Shown here: one piece after another, positions 45,950 through 53,792 of the stretch
Layout: each line of letters starts with the position of its first letter
Position numbering within the stretch: the first letter of the stretch is position 1
Assembly (NCBI GenBank): GCA_029975165.1
Contig: JARKPR010000089.1
Coordinates: forward strand, 1-56,882
Length of the DNA stretch: 56,882 nt
Direction of reading: 5' to 3'
DNA from: Selenomonadales bacterium
GTDB lineage: Bacteria > Bacillota > Negativicutes > Sporomusales > UBA7701
The notes under the pieces: generated by a model
Seen by the model: the letters and a program-made list of their open reading frames with translations, nothing else
What the model was told of the DNA's origin: nothing
Databases searched by the model: none
Position numbers and translations under genes: made by a program

Positions 45950-46061
45950 GGCATTTCCTCCTAATCGTATGACGTATATGATTTATATGAATATAATTCC
46001 AAACAATTTGGCGTTTCCCTGCCGGCTTTTCGAAGAAAGGGGCGGGCGAAGGCCTGCCGGG

Positions 46062-46091
46062 CAAAAAAAAAGACCGGGAGGTTATCCCGGC
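46062..46091 (-). terminator. Terminator of the DUF3231 gene
   Basis: On the minus strand, CCGGGA and TCCCGG (46085-46090 and 46074-46079) form a stem followed by TCTTTTTTTTT. It lies three bases past the stop. Confidence 0.8.
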
Positions 46092-46093
46092 CG

Positions 46094-46627
46094 TCAGTGC
46101 TGGACCTTGTGGAGGCGGGGCAGCCAGCCTTTGCCGAGGGCGAGCTGCATGACGCTGAAGTTGTAGTCGGCGGCTTTGTCGAGGACGTCCTGGAAGAGCT
46201 TGGCGATGTAGGGCTGGTAGCAGTTGTGGAGGGCGGCGAGGACGCCCATTTGCGAGGCTTTGGCGGTGTTGGCGAGGATGAGGGCGATCTCCTGGTCGCT
46301 GAAGCGGGCGTCGGCGGGGATGTCGGGCGGGTTATCGAGCAGGGCGCGCTGCATGAAGTGGAGGTCGGGCAGGGCGGCGCCGGCGAGGGCTTTTTCGGCG
46401 CGGCTTGTCAGCCATTCGGTCTGTTCGGTGATGGAGCGCTTGAGGAGGGCCTTGAGGTCGCTGTCGGCGGCGTGGTTGTAAAGGACGGCGAGGGTGGCGA
46501 CGTTCTGGCGGCCGGCCAAGACAGCGGCGTAGAGGGAGGCCACCTCAAGGTAGCTGAGCGGTTCTTTGTCGAACATCATGTTGAGGGCGGTGTCGGCCTG
46601 GGAGATAATTTTTGCGGTGATGGTCAT
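46094..46627 (-). CDS. DUF3231-like helical protein
   Basis: I chose ATG 46627 behind CAGGAGG; the 22 codons upstream lie in the divergent promoter region. The product is 177 residues and all helical. RFSDQEIALILANTAKASQ and the closing ALGKGWLPRLHK fit the DUF3231 family, seen in Bacillus and Clostridia as one or two ferritin-like helical units; the role is unknown, sometimes linked to spores. It is divergent from the hydroxy-acid oxidase gene. Confidence 0.7.
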   Translation of the reverse strand: MTITAKIISQADTALNMMFDKEPLSYLEVASLYAAVLAGRQNVATLAVLYNHAADSDLKALLKRSITEQTEWLTSRAEKALAGAALPDLHFMQRALLDNPPDIPADARFSDQEIALILANTAKASQMGVLAALHNCYQPYIAKLFQDVLDKAADYNFSVMQLALGKGWLPRLHKVQH

Positions 46628-46770
46628 GACGCTGCCTCCTGTCGGTTGGATGGTTGTACCCCTAATAGCTTGGACGGCATGGCCGTTTTTCATGCATGGC
46701 GGGGAGGAGTTGGCCGCCGCCGGGACGAATGTATAGGGGCTGATATTCCCAATGATGTAATACGGAGGTA

Positions 46771-47790
46771 ATGATGATGGATTGGAAGACTCTGAAGCAG
46801 ACCGCCCGCACGAAATTCAACGGCGCCTGCCGGGTGTGCCCGGTGTGCAACGGCGTGGCCTGCGCCGGGGAGATGCCCGGCATGGGCGGGCTGGGGACCG
46901 GGTCGGCGTTCCATAATAACGTGGCGGCGCTGGCCGGCTACCGGCTGAACATGAAGGTCGTGCACGACGTGAACGAGCCGGTGCTGGCGTGCAAGGTGCT
47001 CGGCATGGAGCTGTCGATGCCGATTATCGGCGCGGCGATCGCCGGCGGCAAGCTGAACATGGGCGGGGCGACGACCGAGCCGGAGTATGCGGCGGATGTG
47101 GTCGGCGGCTGTCATCAGGCCGGGACGGTGGGCATGACGGGCGACGGCCCGATACCTGATGTGTACGAGGCGGGGCTGGCCGCGATCCGCGCGGTGGGCG
47201 GCCGGGGCATCCCGGTGATCAAGCCGCGGGAGACGGACAAGATCATCGAGAAGGCCAAGCAGGCGGCTGCCGCCGGGGCGCCGGCCTTCGGGATGGATAT
47301 CGACGCGGCGGCGATCATCAATATGACGAACGCCGGCCAGCCGGTGGGGCCCAAGACGACGGCCGAGCTGGCGACGATCAAGAAGAACACGACCATCCCG
47401 TTCATCGTGAAGGGGATCATGGTGCCCGAGGATGCGCGGGCCTGTGTGGAGGCGGGCGTGGACGCGATCGTGGTTTCGAACCACGGCGGCCGGGTGCTCG
47501 ACCACACGCCGGGCACGGCCGAGGTGCTGCCGTACATCGCCGAGGCGGTGAAGGGCAAGATCACCATCCTGGTGGACGGCGGCATCCGCACCGGCACGGA
47601 TGTGCTGAAGATGCTGGCTTTAGGCGCGGACGCCGTGCTGGTGGGCCGGCCGGTGACGATCGGCGCGGTGGGCGCCGGGGCCGAAGGGGTGGCGATGGTG
47701 CTGAACAAGATGGCTGCCGAGCTCAGGGCGGCGATGGTGCTGACCGGCACGAAGGATGTGGCGGCGGTGGCCGAGGATATCCTCTGGTAA
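46771..47790 (+). CDS. FMN-dependent alpha-hydroxy-acid oxidising protein with N-terminal Cys cluster
   Basis: Three consecutive ATGs (46771, 46774, 46777) follow GGAGG; the second or third has better spacing. The 339-residue product has a TIM-barrel FMN dehydrogenase fold. Its phosphate-binding and active-site segments are IPFIVKGIMVPEDA, VSNHGGRVLDHTPGT (catalytic His-Gly-Gly-Arg) and ILVDGGIRTGTDVLK. Residues 20-31 (CRVCPVCNGVAC) carry four cysteines, not a feature of classic lactate or glycolate oxidases, and may bind a metal or Fe-S cluster. The substrate is unknown; lactate is plausible. Confidence 0.9.
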   Translation: MMMDWKTLKQTARTKFNGACRVCPVCNGVACAGEMPGMGGLGTGSAFHNNVAALAGYRLNMKVVHDVNEPVLACKVLGMELSMPIIGAAIAGGKLNMGGATTEPEYAADVVGGCHQAGTVGMTGDGPIPDVYEAGLAAIRAVGGRGIPVIKPRETDKIIEKAKQAAAAGAPAFGMDIDAAAIINMTNAGQPVGPKTTAELATIKKNTTIPFIVKGIMVPEDARACVEAGVDAIVVSNHGGRVLDHTPGTAEVLPYIAEAVKGKITILVDGGIRTGTDVLKMLALGADAVLVGRPVTIGAVGAGAEGVAMVLNKMAAELRAAMVLTGTKDVAAVAEDILW

Positions 47791-47808
47791 GGCTATAGAT
47801 TTGCTGAG

Positions 47809-47839
47809 ACCGCCGGGTTTGCGCCCGGCGGTTTGTTGT
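47809..47839 (+). terminator. Terminator after the hydroxy-acid oxidase gene
   Basis: ACCGCCGGG (47809-47817) pairs perfectly with CCCGGCGGT (47824-47832), followed by TTGTTGTTTG. Confidence 0.8.
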
Positions 47840-47881
47840 TTGTGGGTCGGAGGGACGGGTTGCGGCGGCCTGTGTACCGGG

Positions 47882-48103
47882 GCAGGCGACGGAGAACGCA
47901 GGCGGTGCGCCCAAGCTCCGGCCGAACGCGCCGTAGGGCTTGGGCCGACTCGGCCGTACCGTCCGCAAAAGTCGCATCCGGCTCCTTGCGGACTAGACCG
48001 ACCATCCACGGTCGGTCTTACGGTCTCGTGAGCGGCCTGCTTCGCCGACGGCGCGTAACGGCCTCCGCAACGACGCAGTCCGCCTGCGTTCTCCGTCACC
48101 TGC
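47882..48103 (+). repeat. Dispersed palindromic element, family B copy 2
   Basis: The 24-base arms, GCAGGCGACGGAGAACGCAG and four more bases at 47882-47905 and their complement at 48080-48103, match at all but one position. The core shares GCTCCGGCCGAACGCGCCGTA-like and CGGCCGTACCGTCC stretches with the partial copy at 2170. No gene is seen in 47791-48370, which holds only this, C copy 4 and promoter DNA. Confidence 0.75.
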
Positions 48104-48140
48104 GGCGCAGGACTCTCGTTCCTAAAAACTTCGAGCTGCC

Positions 48141-48263
48141 GGGAACGTTTAGAACGCCCCAGATGCTAGGCGGACCGAGGACGCGCAGCGACGCGTACTC
48201 GGAACGTACGCTAGCAAGCGCCCGGAGGGCCAACAACGCAGATGGGACGTTCTAAACGTTCCC
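48141..48263 (-). repeat. Dispersed palindromic element, family C copy 4 (inverted)
   Basis: GGGAACGTTTAGAACG (48141-48156) and CGTTCTAAACGTTCCC (48248-48263) are perfectly complementary. Read on the minus strand, the core starts CCATCTGCGTTGTTGG and includes AGCGTACGTTCCGAGTACGC. It ends CGCCTAGCATCTGG, closely matching copy 2 at 14468, yet the arms are unrelated. Confidence 0.85.
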
Positions 48264-48370
48264 CGTGGTAATTGAGCAATTATTTAATATTTTAGCTATT
48301 TAAAGCATTAGCAGGATATTCGGCGCATAAAGAGAATTATATAGGCATTCTGGTTGGGGGGGATTTTTTC

Positions 48371-49387
48371 ATGAGCAAGAAAATGGTGGCGTTGACGCTG
48401 GCCGCGGTGTTCGCCCTGACGGCCGCGCTGGCGGGCTGCGGCTCCGGCCAGCAGCCGGCGCAGCAGCCGGCCAAGCCGGCCGCGCCGCAGAAGATCGTTA
48501 TCGCTTATACGCCGTGGTCGGGCTATGCGGCGCTGTTCGTCGCCCAGAACAAGGGGCTGTTCAAGGCCCGCGGCCTGGAGGTCGAGGTGCAGTCGATCGA
48601 GGGCGTGGGCGACCGCAAGCAGGCTTTGGCCGCCGGCAAGATCCAGGCGATGGCCGCGTCGATCGACGTTTCCATTTCCGCCGCCGAGTCCATGCCGCTG
48701 AAGTATGTGTGGGCGTTCGATTCCTCGGCCGGCGCCGACGGGCTGCTGGTCAAGCCGGAGATCAAGAGCTTCGCCGACCTGAAGGGCAAACAGGTGGCTT
48801 ACCACAAGGGCTCGGCCGCCCATCTGATGTTGAATGAGCTGCTGGCCAAGAACAATATGAAGGAAAGCGACATCACCTCCGTGGATATGAAGGCTTCGGA
48901 TGCCGCGGCCGCGTTCATGGCCGGCAAGGTCGACGCCGCCGTGACCTGGGAGCCCCACCTGTCCAAGGCCGTACAGGCCGGCGGCAAGCTGCTGGCCACC
49001 TCCAAGGACACTCCCGGCCTGATCGCCGACGTGCTGGTGTTCAAGGAAGACTATGTGAAGGCCAACCCGGAAACGGTGCAGAAGATCGTCGAGGCGCTGG
49101 CCGAGGCGACCGAGTTCCTGCTGAAGAGCACGCCCGAGGCCAGCAAGCTGGTGGCCGAGCCGCTGAAGATGAAGGCTGAGGATTTTGTGAAGTTCGATTT
49201 CCCGACGCTGAAGTTCTATGACCTGGCGGGCAATCTCGAGTTCTACGGCACGGCCGACAAGCCCGGCCCGATGGTGGCGGTGACCAAGAAGGCCGCCCAG
49301 TTCTATATCGACCAAAAGGTGCTGAAGGCTATGCCGGATGTGGGCAAGATCATCGACAACAGCTTTGTCCTCAAGATCAAGAAGTAA
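48371..49387 (+). CDS. NitT/TauT-type ABC transporter substrate-binding lipoprotein
   Basis: ATG 48371 follows GGGGGGGA. The 338-residue product has a lipoprotein signal with lipobox LAGC (Cys23) and a linker rich in Q, P and A. The SsuA/THI5-like binding domain follows (IVIAYTPWSGYAALFVAQNKG; GVGDRKQALAAGKIQAM). It captures an aromatic, sulfonate, nitrate or pyrimidine-precursor ligand; the exact ligand is not readable. It heads a transporter with the permease and ATPase downstream, but a hairpin and a promoter separate it from them. Confidence 0.93.
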   Translation: MSKKMVALTLAAVFALTAALAGCGSGQQPAQQPAKPAAPQKIVIAYTPWSGYAALFVAQNKGLFKARGLEVEVQSIEGVGDRKQALAAGKIQAMAASIDVSISAAESMPLKYVWAFDSSAGADGLLVKPEIKSFADLKGKQVAYHKGSAAHLMLNELLAKNNMKESDITSVDMKASDAAAAFMAGKVDAAVTWEPHLSKAVQAGGKLLATSKDTPGLIADVLVFKEDYVKANPETVQKIVEALAEATEFLLKSTPEASKLVAEPLKMKAEDFVKFDFPTLKFYDLAGNLEFYGTADKPGPMVAVTKKAAQFYIDQKVLKAMPDVGKIIDNSFVLKIKK

Positions 49388-49402
49388 ACGGCAAAGGCAG
49401 CG

Positions 49403-49450
49403 GAGAGGTTGCGCCGGAGGCTCGGGCCTTGGGGCAGCCTCTCTTTTTCT
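49403..49450 (+). terminator. Terminator/attenuator between binding-protein and permease genes
   Basis: GAGAGGTTGC (49403-49412) pairs with GCAGCCTCTC (49434-49443, one wobble), followed by TTTTTCT. It would let the binding protein be made in excess over the permease. Confidence 0.7.
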
Positions 49451-49460
49451 CGCTTGGCTG

Positions 49461-49469
49461 TGGTATAAT
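49461..49469 (+). promoter_or_regulatory. Extended -10 promoter of the permease-ATPase genes
   Basis: TGGTATAAT contains a TG-N-TATAAT extended -10 (49461-49469), about 30 bases before the permease start. TTGGCT upstream is too close to act as a -35. Confidence 0.5.
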
Positions 49470-49496
49470 ATTTGATGGAATGTCCGGAAAGGAAAT

Positions 49497-50309
49497 GTGG
49501 TAGTTTTGTCCAGGAGCAAGATTTTCGTGCCGAAAGAGGCCATCCCGGCCCATGTGTACGCGCTGTGCAGCGTGCTGTCCTTCGCCCTGCTGCTGCTGGG
49601 CTGGTCGGCGCTGACTTACGGGAAGTATGTGCCGCCGCTCTTTTTGCCGGCGCCGGACGAGATCGTGCGCAGCGCGGTGACGCTGTTCGCCGAGTTCGGC
49701 CTGGTGACCGACATCATCGACAGCGTGCTGCGGGTGACGGCCGGCTTCCTGCTGGCGGCGGCGATCGGCGTGCCGCTGGGGGTTCTGATGGGCAGCCTGA
49801 AGGTGTGCGAGGCGTTTTTCGAGCCCTTCCTGGGCTTTATCCGCTATATGCCGGCGTCGGCGTTCATCCCGCTGTTCATCCTCTGGCTAGGGATCGGCGA
49901 GAGCGAGAAGGTGGCGGTGATCTTTTTCGGCACGTTTTTCCAGTTGACGCTGATGGTCATGGACGTGACCAAGAATGTGTCCATGGACCTTATTAATACG
50001 GCCTATACGCTGGGGGTATCACAGCGAGGCGTCTTCCGGCGGGTCATCCTGCCGGCCAGCATGCCGGGGATCGTCGATACGCTGCGGATCACGTTCGGCT
50101 GGGCATGGACGTATCTGGTGGTGGCGGAGATCGTGGCCGCCAGCTCGGGCCTGGGGTATATGATCATGCAGTCGCAGCGGTTTTTGAAGACGGCGCATAT
50201 CATCGTGGGGATTATCGTCATCGGCCTGATCGGCATCGCGATCGACGTGTTTTTCAAGTGGCTGTACGGGCGCCTTTTCCCATGGCTGGGCAAGGGGGGG
50301 ACGGCGTGA
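49497..50309 (+). CDS. NitT/TauT-type ABC transporter permease
   Basis: GTG 49497 follows AAAGGAAA. The 270-residue product has about six helices. The EAA-type loop (NTAYTLGVSQRGVFRRVILPASMPG) couples to the ATPase. The N-terminal hydrophobic part and VLRVTAGFLLAAAIGVPLGVLMG fit the SsuC/TauC branch. The stop overlaps the ATPase start by one base (TGATG). Confidence 0.93.
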   Translation: MVVLSRSKIFVPKEAIPAHVYALCSVLSFALLLLGWSALTYGKYVPPLFLPAPDEIVRSAVTLFAEFGLVTDIIDSVLRVTAGFLLAAAIGVPLGVLMGSLKVCEAFFEPFLGFIRYMPASAFIPLFILWLGIGESEKVAVIFFGTFFQLTLMVMDVTKNVSMDLINTAYTLGVSQRGVFRRVILPASMPGIVDTLRITFGWAWTYLVVAEIVAASSGLGYMIMQSQRFLKTAHIIVGIIVIGLIGIAIDVFFKWLYGRLFPWLGKGGTA

Positions 50310-51124
50310 TGGCGGCCAAGCTGCTGGTGGAGAGTGTGTCGAAGGTGTTCGGCGACGGGGGGCGGGCGGTGACGGCGCTGGAGAATACGGATTTCACCGT
50401 GGGCGAGAGCGAGTTCATCACTATCCTTGGCCCGTCGGGCTGCGGCAAGTCGACCATCCTGAAGATCATCGCCGGGCTGACGGAGCCGTCGAGCGGCCGG
50501 GTAACGCTGGACGGCCGGGCGATCAGCGGGCCGGGCCGGGACCGGGGGATGGTTTTCCAGACGTATACGCTGTTCCCGTGGCTGACGGTGACGGAGAATA
50601 TCGAGTTCGGCCTGGAGGTGGCCGGGCGCCCGAAGGCGGAGCGGCGGGAGGTGGCGGACCACTATATCGCCAAGATCGGCCTCAGGGGCTTCGAAAGCGC
50701 TTACCCCGGCCAGCTTTCCGGGGGGATGAAGCAGCGGGTGGCGATCGCCCGCGCGCTGGCGAACGACCCGCAGGTGCTGCTGATGGATGAGCCGTTCGGG
50801 GCGCTGGACGCGCAGACGCGGACGGTGATGCAGGAGCTGCTGCTCGGGGTGTGGGAGGAGTCGCACAAGACCATCCTGTTCGTGACCCACGACGTGGAGG
50901 AGGCGGTCTTCATGGGCGACACGGTGTACGTGATGACGGCCCGGCCGGGAAGGATAAAGGCGCGGATCGCCGTGCCGCTGCCGCGGCCGCGCAGCTACGA
51001 TATCAAGGTGTCGGACGTTTTCCTGGGAATCAAGAAGGAGATTCTGGCGCTCATCCGCGAGGAGAGCTGGAAGGCGGCCAACAGTCTGGAATTGATGGGG
51101 GATGGCGATGAAAAGGATGTTTAG
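50309..51124 (+). CDS. NitT/TauT-type ABC transporter ATP-binding protein
   Basis: ATG 50309 overlaps the permease stop. The 271-residue product shows Walker A GPSGCGKST near residue 43, Q-loop VFQTYTLFPW, signature LSGGMKQRVAIARAL near 138 and Walker B VLLMDEPFGALD, plus the H-loop FVTHDVEEAV. It drives uptake by the permease. Its 3' end overlaps the methyltransferase gene by 17 bases, so all three downstream genes may be one transcript. Confidence 0.95.
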   Translation: MAAKLLVESVSKVFGDGGRAVTALENTDFTVGESEFITILGPSGCGKSTILKIIAGLTEPSSGRVTLDGRAISGPGRDRGMVFQTYTLFPWLTVTENIEFGLEVAGRPKAERREVADHYIAKIGLRGFESAYPGQLSGGMKQRVAIARALANDPQVLLMDEPFGALDAQTRTVMQELLLGVWEESHKTILFVTHDVEEAVFMGDTVYVMTARPGRIKARIAVPLPRPRSYDIKVSDVFLGIKKEILALIREESWKAANSLELMGDGDEKDV

Positions 51125-51608
51125 CATTTTTACCACGCCGTGGGGCCAGGTGGCGGCGGTGTGGTCGGCGGCCGGCCTGTGGGCGATGTCGTTCCCGCGG
51201 GCGTCGGCGGCCGAGGCGCTGGCGGCGCTGAAAACGGATACGGCGGGAGTCGGGGAAGGGTATCCCGAGTGGGCGGCAGGCCTGGACGGCGAGCTGAAAA
51301 GGTACTTCGCCGGGGAGAGGCTGGATTTCACGGTGCCGGTGGACTGGGGCGGCTATACGCCCTTCCAGGCGGCGGTGCTGCGCCATACGGCGGCCATCCC
51401 CTACGGCGTCGTGGAGGGCTATGGCCAGGTGGCGCGGGCGATCGGCCACCCCCGGGCGGCCCGGGCGGTCGGCGGGGCGCTGCACATCAACCGCACGCCG
51501 GTCGTGGTGCCCTGCCACCGGGTGATCGGGGCGGACGGCAGCCTGGTGGGCTTCGGCGGCGGGCTGGACAGGAAGAAGGCGCTGCTGGACCTTGAGTCTG
51601 TGCAGTAG
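51108..51608 (+). CDS. ogt: Methylated-DNA-protein-cysteine S-methyltransferase
   Basis: I chose ATG 51108 with GGGGG six bases upstream; ATG 51102 is too close. The product is 166 residues. The acceptor motif PVVVPCHRVIGADGSLVGF has the active Cys in PCHRV. The helix-turn-helix and Arg finger lie before it (IPYGVVEGYGQVARAIGHPRAA). It repairs O6-alkylguanine by suicide transfer. It is coupled to an ABC transporter gene, an unusual partner. A C-family hairpin follows three bases after the stop. Confidence 0.95.
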   Translation: MKRMFSIFTTPWGQVAAVWSAAGLWAMSFPRASAAEALAALKTDTAGVGEGYPEWAAGLDGELKRYFAGERLDFTVPVDWGGYTPFQAAVLRHTAAIPYGVVEGYGQVARAIGHPRAARAVGGALHINRTPVVVPCHRVIGADGSLVGFGGGLDRKKALLDLESVQ

Positions 51609-51610
51609 CG

Positions 51611-51679
51611 GGCCGCTGATAGCCCCCGTCTGCGGCGTTGCTCCTCGGAGCGCCTTGCATCTGGGGGCTATCAGCGGCC
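51611..51679 (+). repeat. Dispersed palindromic element, family C copy 3 (minimal)
   Basis: GGCCGCTGATAGCCCCC (51611-51627) pairs perfectly with its complement at 51663-51679. Between them is only a 35-base core, GTCTGCGGCGTTGC..GGAGCGCCTTGCATCT. This shows the smallest conserved unit of the family. Confidence 0.85.
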
Positions 51680-51691
51680 TGTAAAAAACCA

Positions 51692-51721
51692 TTGCAAGGT
51701 GCCTGTCCTTTGGGCTATAAT
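51692..51721 (+). promoter_or_regulatory. Promoter of the small membrane-protein gene
   Basis: TTGCAA (51692-51697) and TATAAT (51716-51721) are separated by 18 bases, leaving about 40 bases to the GTG start. Confidence 0.65.
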
Positions 51722-51764
51722 ATATATGTTTATTGGCAAAAAAAAGCGGGGAGGCGACAACCGG

Positions 51765-52109
51765 GTGGCGGGCTTTCTCCTGCGGATTCTCATCAACGCG
51801 ATTCTTCTCTGCGCCATTGTGGCCGAGCTGCCGGGCATTTTCGTCGATACGCTCGGCGGGACGCTGCTGGGCGCAACCATCATCGGCATCGCCAACGCGG
51901 CGATCAGGCCGCTGCTCACTTTGGCCGCGATGCCGTTCAATACGGTGACGGTGGGCTCGGTGGCCTTTTTCACCAACTTGCTGATGCCGCTGGCGGTCGT
52001 CAAGGCGTTGCCGGGGTTCCAGGTGTCGAGCTTCCTGGCGCCGGTGGCCGGCCTGATTCTCATGACGCTGTGCAGCTACACGCTGACAAGGGTAATTCAA
52101 GACCGGTAA
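51765..52109 (+). CDS. YvlD-like four-helix membrane protein (phage-holin-4 family)
   Basis: I chose GTG 51765 behind GGGGAGG; the frame extends upstream across the promoter. The 114-residue product has four hydrophobic helices (FLLRILINAILLCAIVAELPG; LLGATIIGIANAAIRPLL; VAFFTNLLMPLAVV; LAPVAGLILMTLCSYTLTRV). It matches Firmicute YvlD-type proteins, grouped with phage holins by profile, though chromosomal members are envelope-stress proteins rather than holins. Confidence 0.82.
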   Translation: MAGFLLRILINAILLCAIVAELPGIFVDTLGGTLLGATIIGIANAAIRPLLTLAAMPFNTVTVGSVAFFTNLLMPLAVVKALPGFQVSSFLAPVAGLILMTLCSYTLTRVIQDR

Positions 52110-52117
52110 GGATAGAG

Positions 52118-52141
52118 GCACCTCGGTCGAGGTGCTTTTTT
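52118..52141 (+). terminator. Terminator after the YvlD-like gene
   Basis: GCACCTCG (52118-52125) pairs with CGAGGTGC (52128-52135), followed by TTTTTT. Confidence 0.8.
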
Positions 52142-52189
52142 AGTCTAGCGGCTTCGCGGCCTTCATGATACTAATATCGGGGGTAATTT

Positions 52190-52999
52190 ATGGACATCAA
52201 ACTTGTCGCTCTGGATCTGGACGATACGCTGCTCGACAGGAGCCGCAAGATTTCACCCCGGGCCAAGGCGGCGATCAAGGCCGCGGTGGCGCAGGGCGTG
52301 ACGGTGACGGTGGCCACCGGCCGCATGTATCCGTCGGCGCTGCCGTACGCGCGCCAACTGGCCCTGGACGTGCCGCTGATCACTTATAACGGGGCGCTGA
52401 TAAGGGCGGGCCTGTCGGGGGAGACGCTGCTCCACCGCCCGCTCGACGGGGCGACGACCCAGAAAATTTACACGCTCTTCCGGGAGCGCGGCTGGTATTT
52501 GCAGGTGTATCTGGACGATGTCCTGTATGTGCGGGCGCGCGATGCCAACGCCCGGCTGTACGAGGCGATCTCCGGCATGGAGTCCGTCCCGGTGGGGGAC
52601 GAGCTGTGGTCGCTGCCCGGGGCGCCGACCAAGCTGCTGACGATGGCCGAACCGCATCTCATTCCGGTGATCGATGCGGCGATCCGCGAAACGTGCGGCG
52701 ACCGGGTGTACACCGCGAATTCCCGGCCCACTTATCTCGAGATGACCCACCCGGAAGCCACCAAGGGGGTGGCGCTCGCTTTCCTGGCCGGACGGCTGGG
52801 GATCGGCCGCGACGCGGTGATGGCGGTCGGCGATTCGGCGAACGATCTCGAGATGATCGAGTACGCCGGCTGGGGAGTGGCGATGGGCAACGCCTGCCCG
52901 CAGGTGAAGGCGGCGGCCAAGGCGGTGACGGCGGCCAACGACGCCGACGGCGTGGCGGCGGCGATCGAGGAGTATGTGTTGAAGAAGACCGGCGGTTGA
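52190..52999 (+). CDS. Cof-type HAD-IIB phosphatase
   Basis: ATG 52190 follows GGGGGTAATTT. The 269-residue product shows HAD motif I LDLDDTLLDRS at residues 7-17, a type IIB cap, a Lys in HPEATKGVAL near 190, and motif IV VGDSANDLEMIEYAG near 217. Such enzymes remove phosphate from sugar phosphates or flavin nucleotides. The stop codon lies inside the terminator hairpin. Confidence 0.93.
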   Translation: MDIKLVALDLDDTLLDRSRKISPRAKAAIKAAVAQGVTVTVATGRMYPSALPYARQLALDVPLITYNGALIRAGLSGETLLHRPLDGATTQKIYTLFRERGWYLQVYLDDVLYVRARDANARLYEAISGMESVPVGDELWSLPGAPTKLLTMAEPHLIPVIDAAIRETCGDRVYTANSRPTYLEMTHPEATKGVALAFLAGRLGIGRDAVMAVGDSANDLEMIEYAGWGVAMGNACPQVKAAAKAVTAANDADGVAAAIEEYVLKKTGG

Positions 53000-53013
53000 C
53001 CGCCGGTTTTTTC
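52988..53013 (+). terminator. Terminator overlapping the HAD gene stop
   Basis: ACCGGCGGT (52988-52996) pairs with ACCGCCGGT (52999-53007), followed by TTTTT. The TGA stop (52997-52999) is in the loop. Confidence 0.75.
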
Positions 53014-53102
53014 GTGCTACGGGGGGCCGCCGCGGGGAAAAATGCAGGGGGACGGGGGTCGGGCGGAGAAGTTAGCTTTATAGCTGCCGGGAGGTGACAG
53101 CC

Positions 53103-53747
53103 GTGAACCGCGAGGGCGTGAAAAAATTACTCGTCGACCGGGACTGGGAAGAGATCGTCCGCCTGGCGCTCATCGACCGGCGGATGATCCGCAGCCTGCT
53201 CGGCTTCCTGTACGAGGCCGACGATTATATGCACTGGCTGGCGATCGACGCCCTCGGCCGCGCGGCGGGCGGCGTGGCGGCCGGCGACCCCGACCGGGTA
53301 CGGGAGCTCATCCGCCGCCTGCTGTGGACGCTGAACGAGGAAAACGGCGGTTCGCCCTGGGGGGCGACGGGGGCTATCGGCGCCATCATCGCCGCGCGGC
53401 CCGACCTGTTCGACGGCTATCTGTCGATGATCTGCCCGTTCCACGACGACGCGAGCATTTATCCGGAGTTCATCTGGGCGCTGGCGGCGGTGGGCCGGAC
53501 CCGCCCCGACCTGACGCGCGAGTATGAGCCTTTCCTGCGGGTGGCCCTCGAGCACAGCCAGGCCGCCGTGCGCGGCTACGCCGCCTGGTGCCTGGGAGCG
53601 CTGCGCGCGAGGGGGGCGGAAGAGGCCCTGGCCGCTTTGTGCGGCGACGCCGCCCCGGCGGCGGTGTACGAGGGCGACGGGGTGTACCGCCGGCGGCCGG
53701 TCGGCGCTATCGCCGCCGACAGCCTGGCGCGGATCGGGCGGTTTTGA
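53103..53747 (+). CDS. HEAT-repeat-like protein (DVU0298-type)
   Basis: I chose GTG 53103 behind GGGAGG; the GTG three codons earlier overlaps the ribosome site. The 214-residue product is helical with HEAT-like units (IRSLLGFLYEADDYMHWLAIDALGRAAG; AVRGYAAWCLGALRARGAEEALAAL). It resembles proteins annotated DVU0298 in sulfate reducers and Sporomusa-type anaerobes; the role is unknown. It precedes the PHP gene by 45 bases. Confidence 0.78.
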   Translation: MNREGVKKLLVDRDWEEIVRLALIDRRMIRSLLGFLYEADDYMHWLAIDALGRAAGGVAAGDPDRVRELIRRLLWTLNEENGGSPWGATGAIGAIIAARPDLFDGYLSMICPFHDDASIYPEFIWALAAVGRTRPDLTREYEPFLRVALEHSQAAVRGYAAWCLGALRARGAEEALAALCGDAAPAAVYEGDGVYRRRPVGAIAADSLARIGRF

Positions 53748-53792
53748 TTTTTGGGGAATAATGGCCTATAATGAAAGCAAAGGGGGAATCCG

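Noticed and set aside
51765-52109. Prophage holin
   Set aside because: The family name includes phage holins, but there are no phage genes nearby, and the four-helix pattern fits chromosomal YvlD-type proteins.
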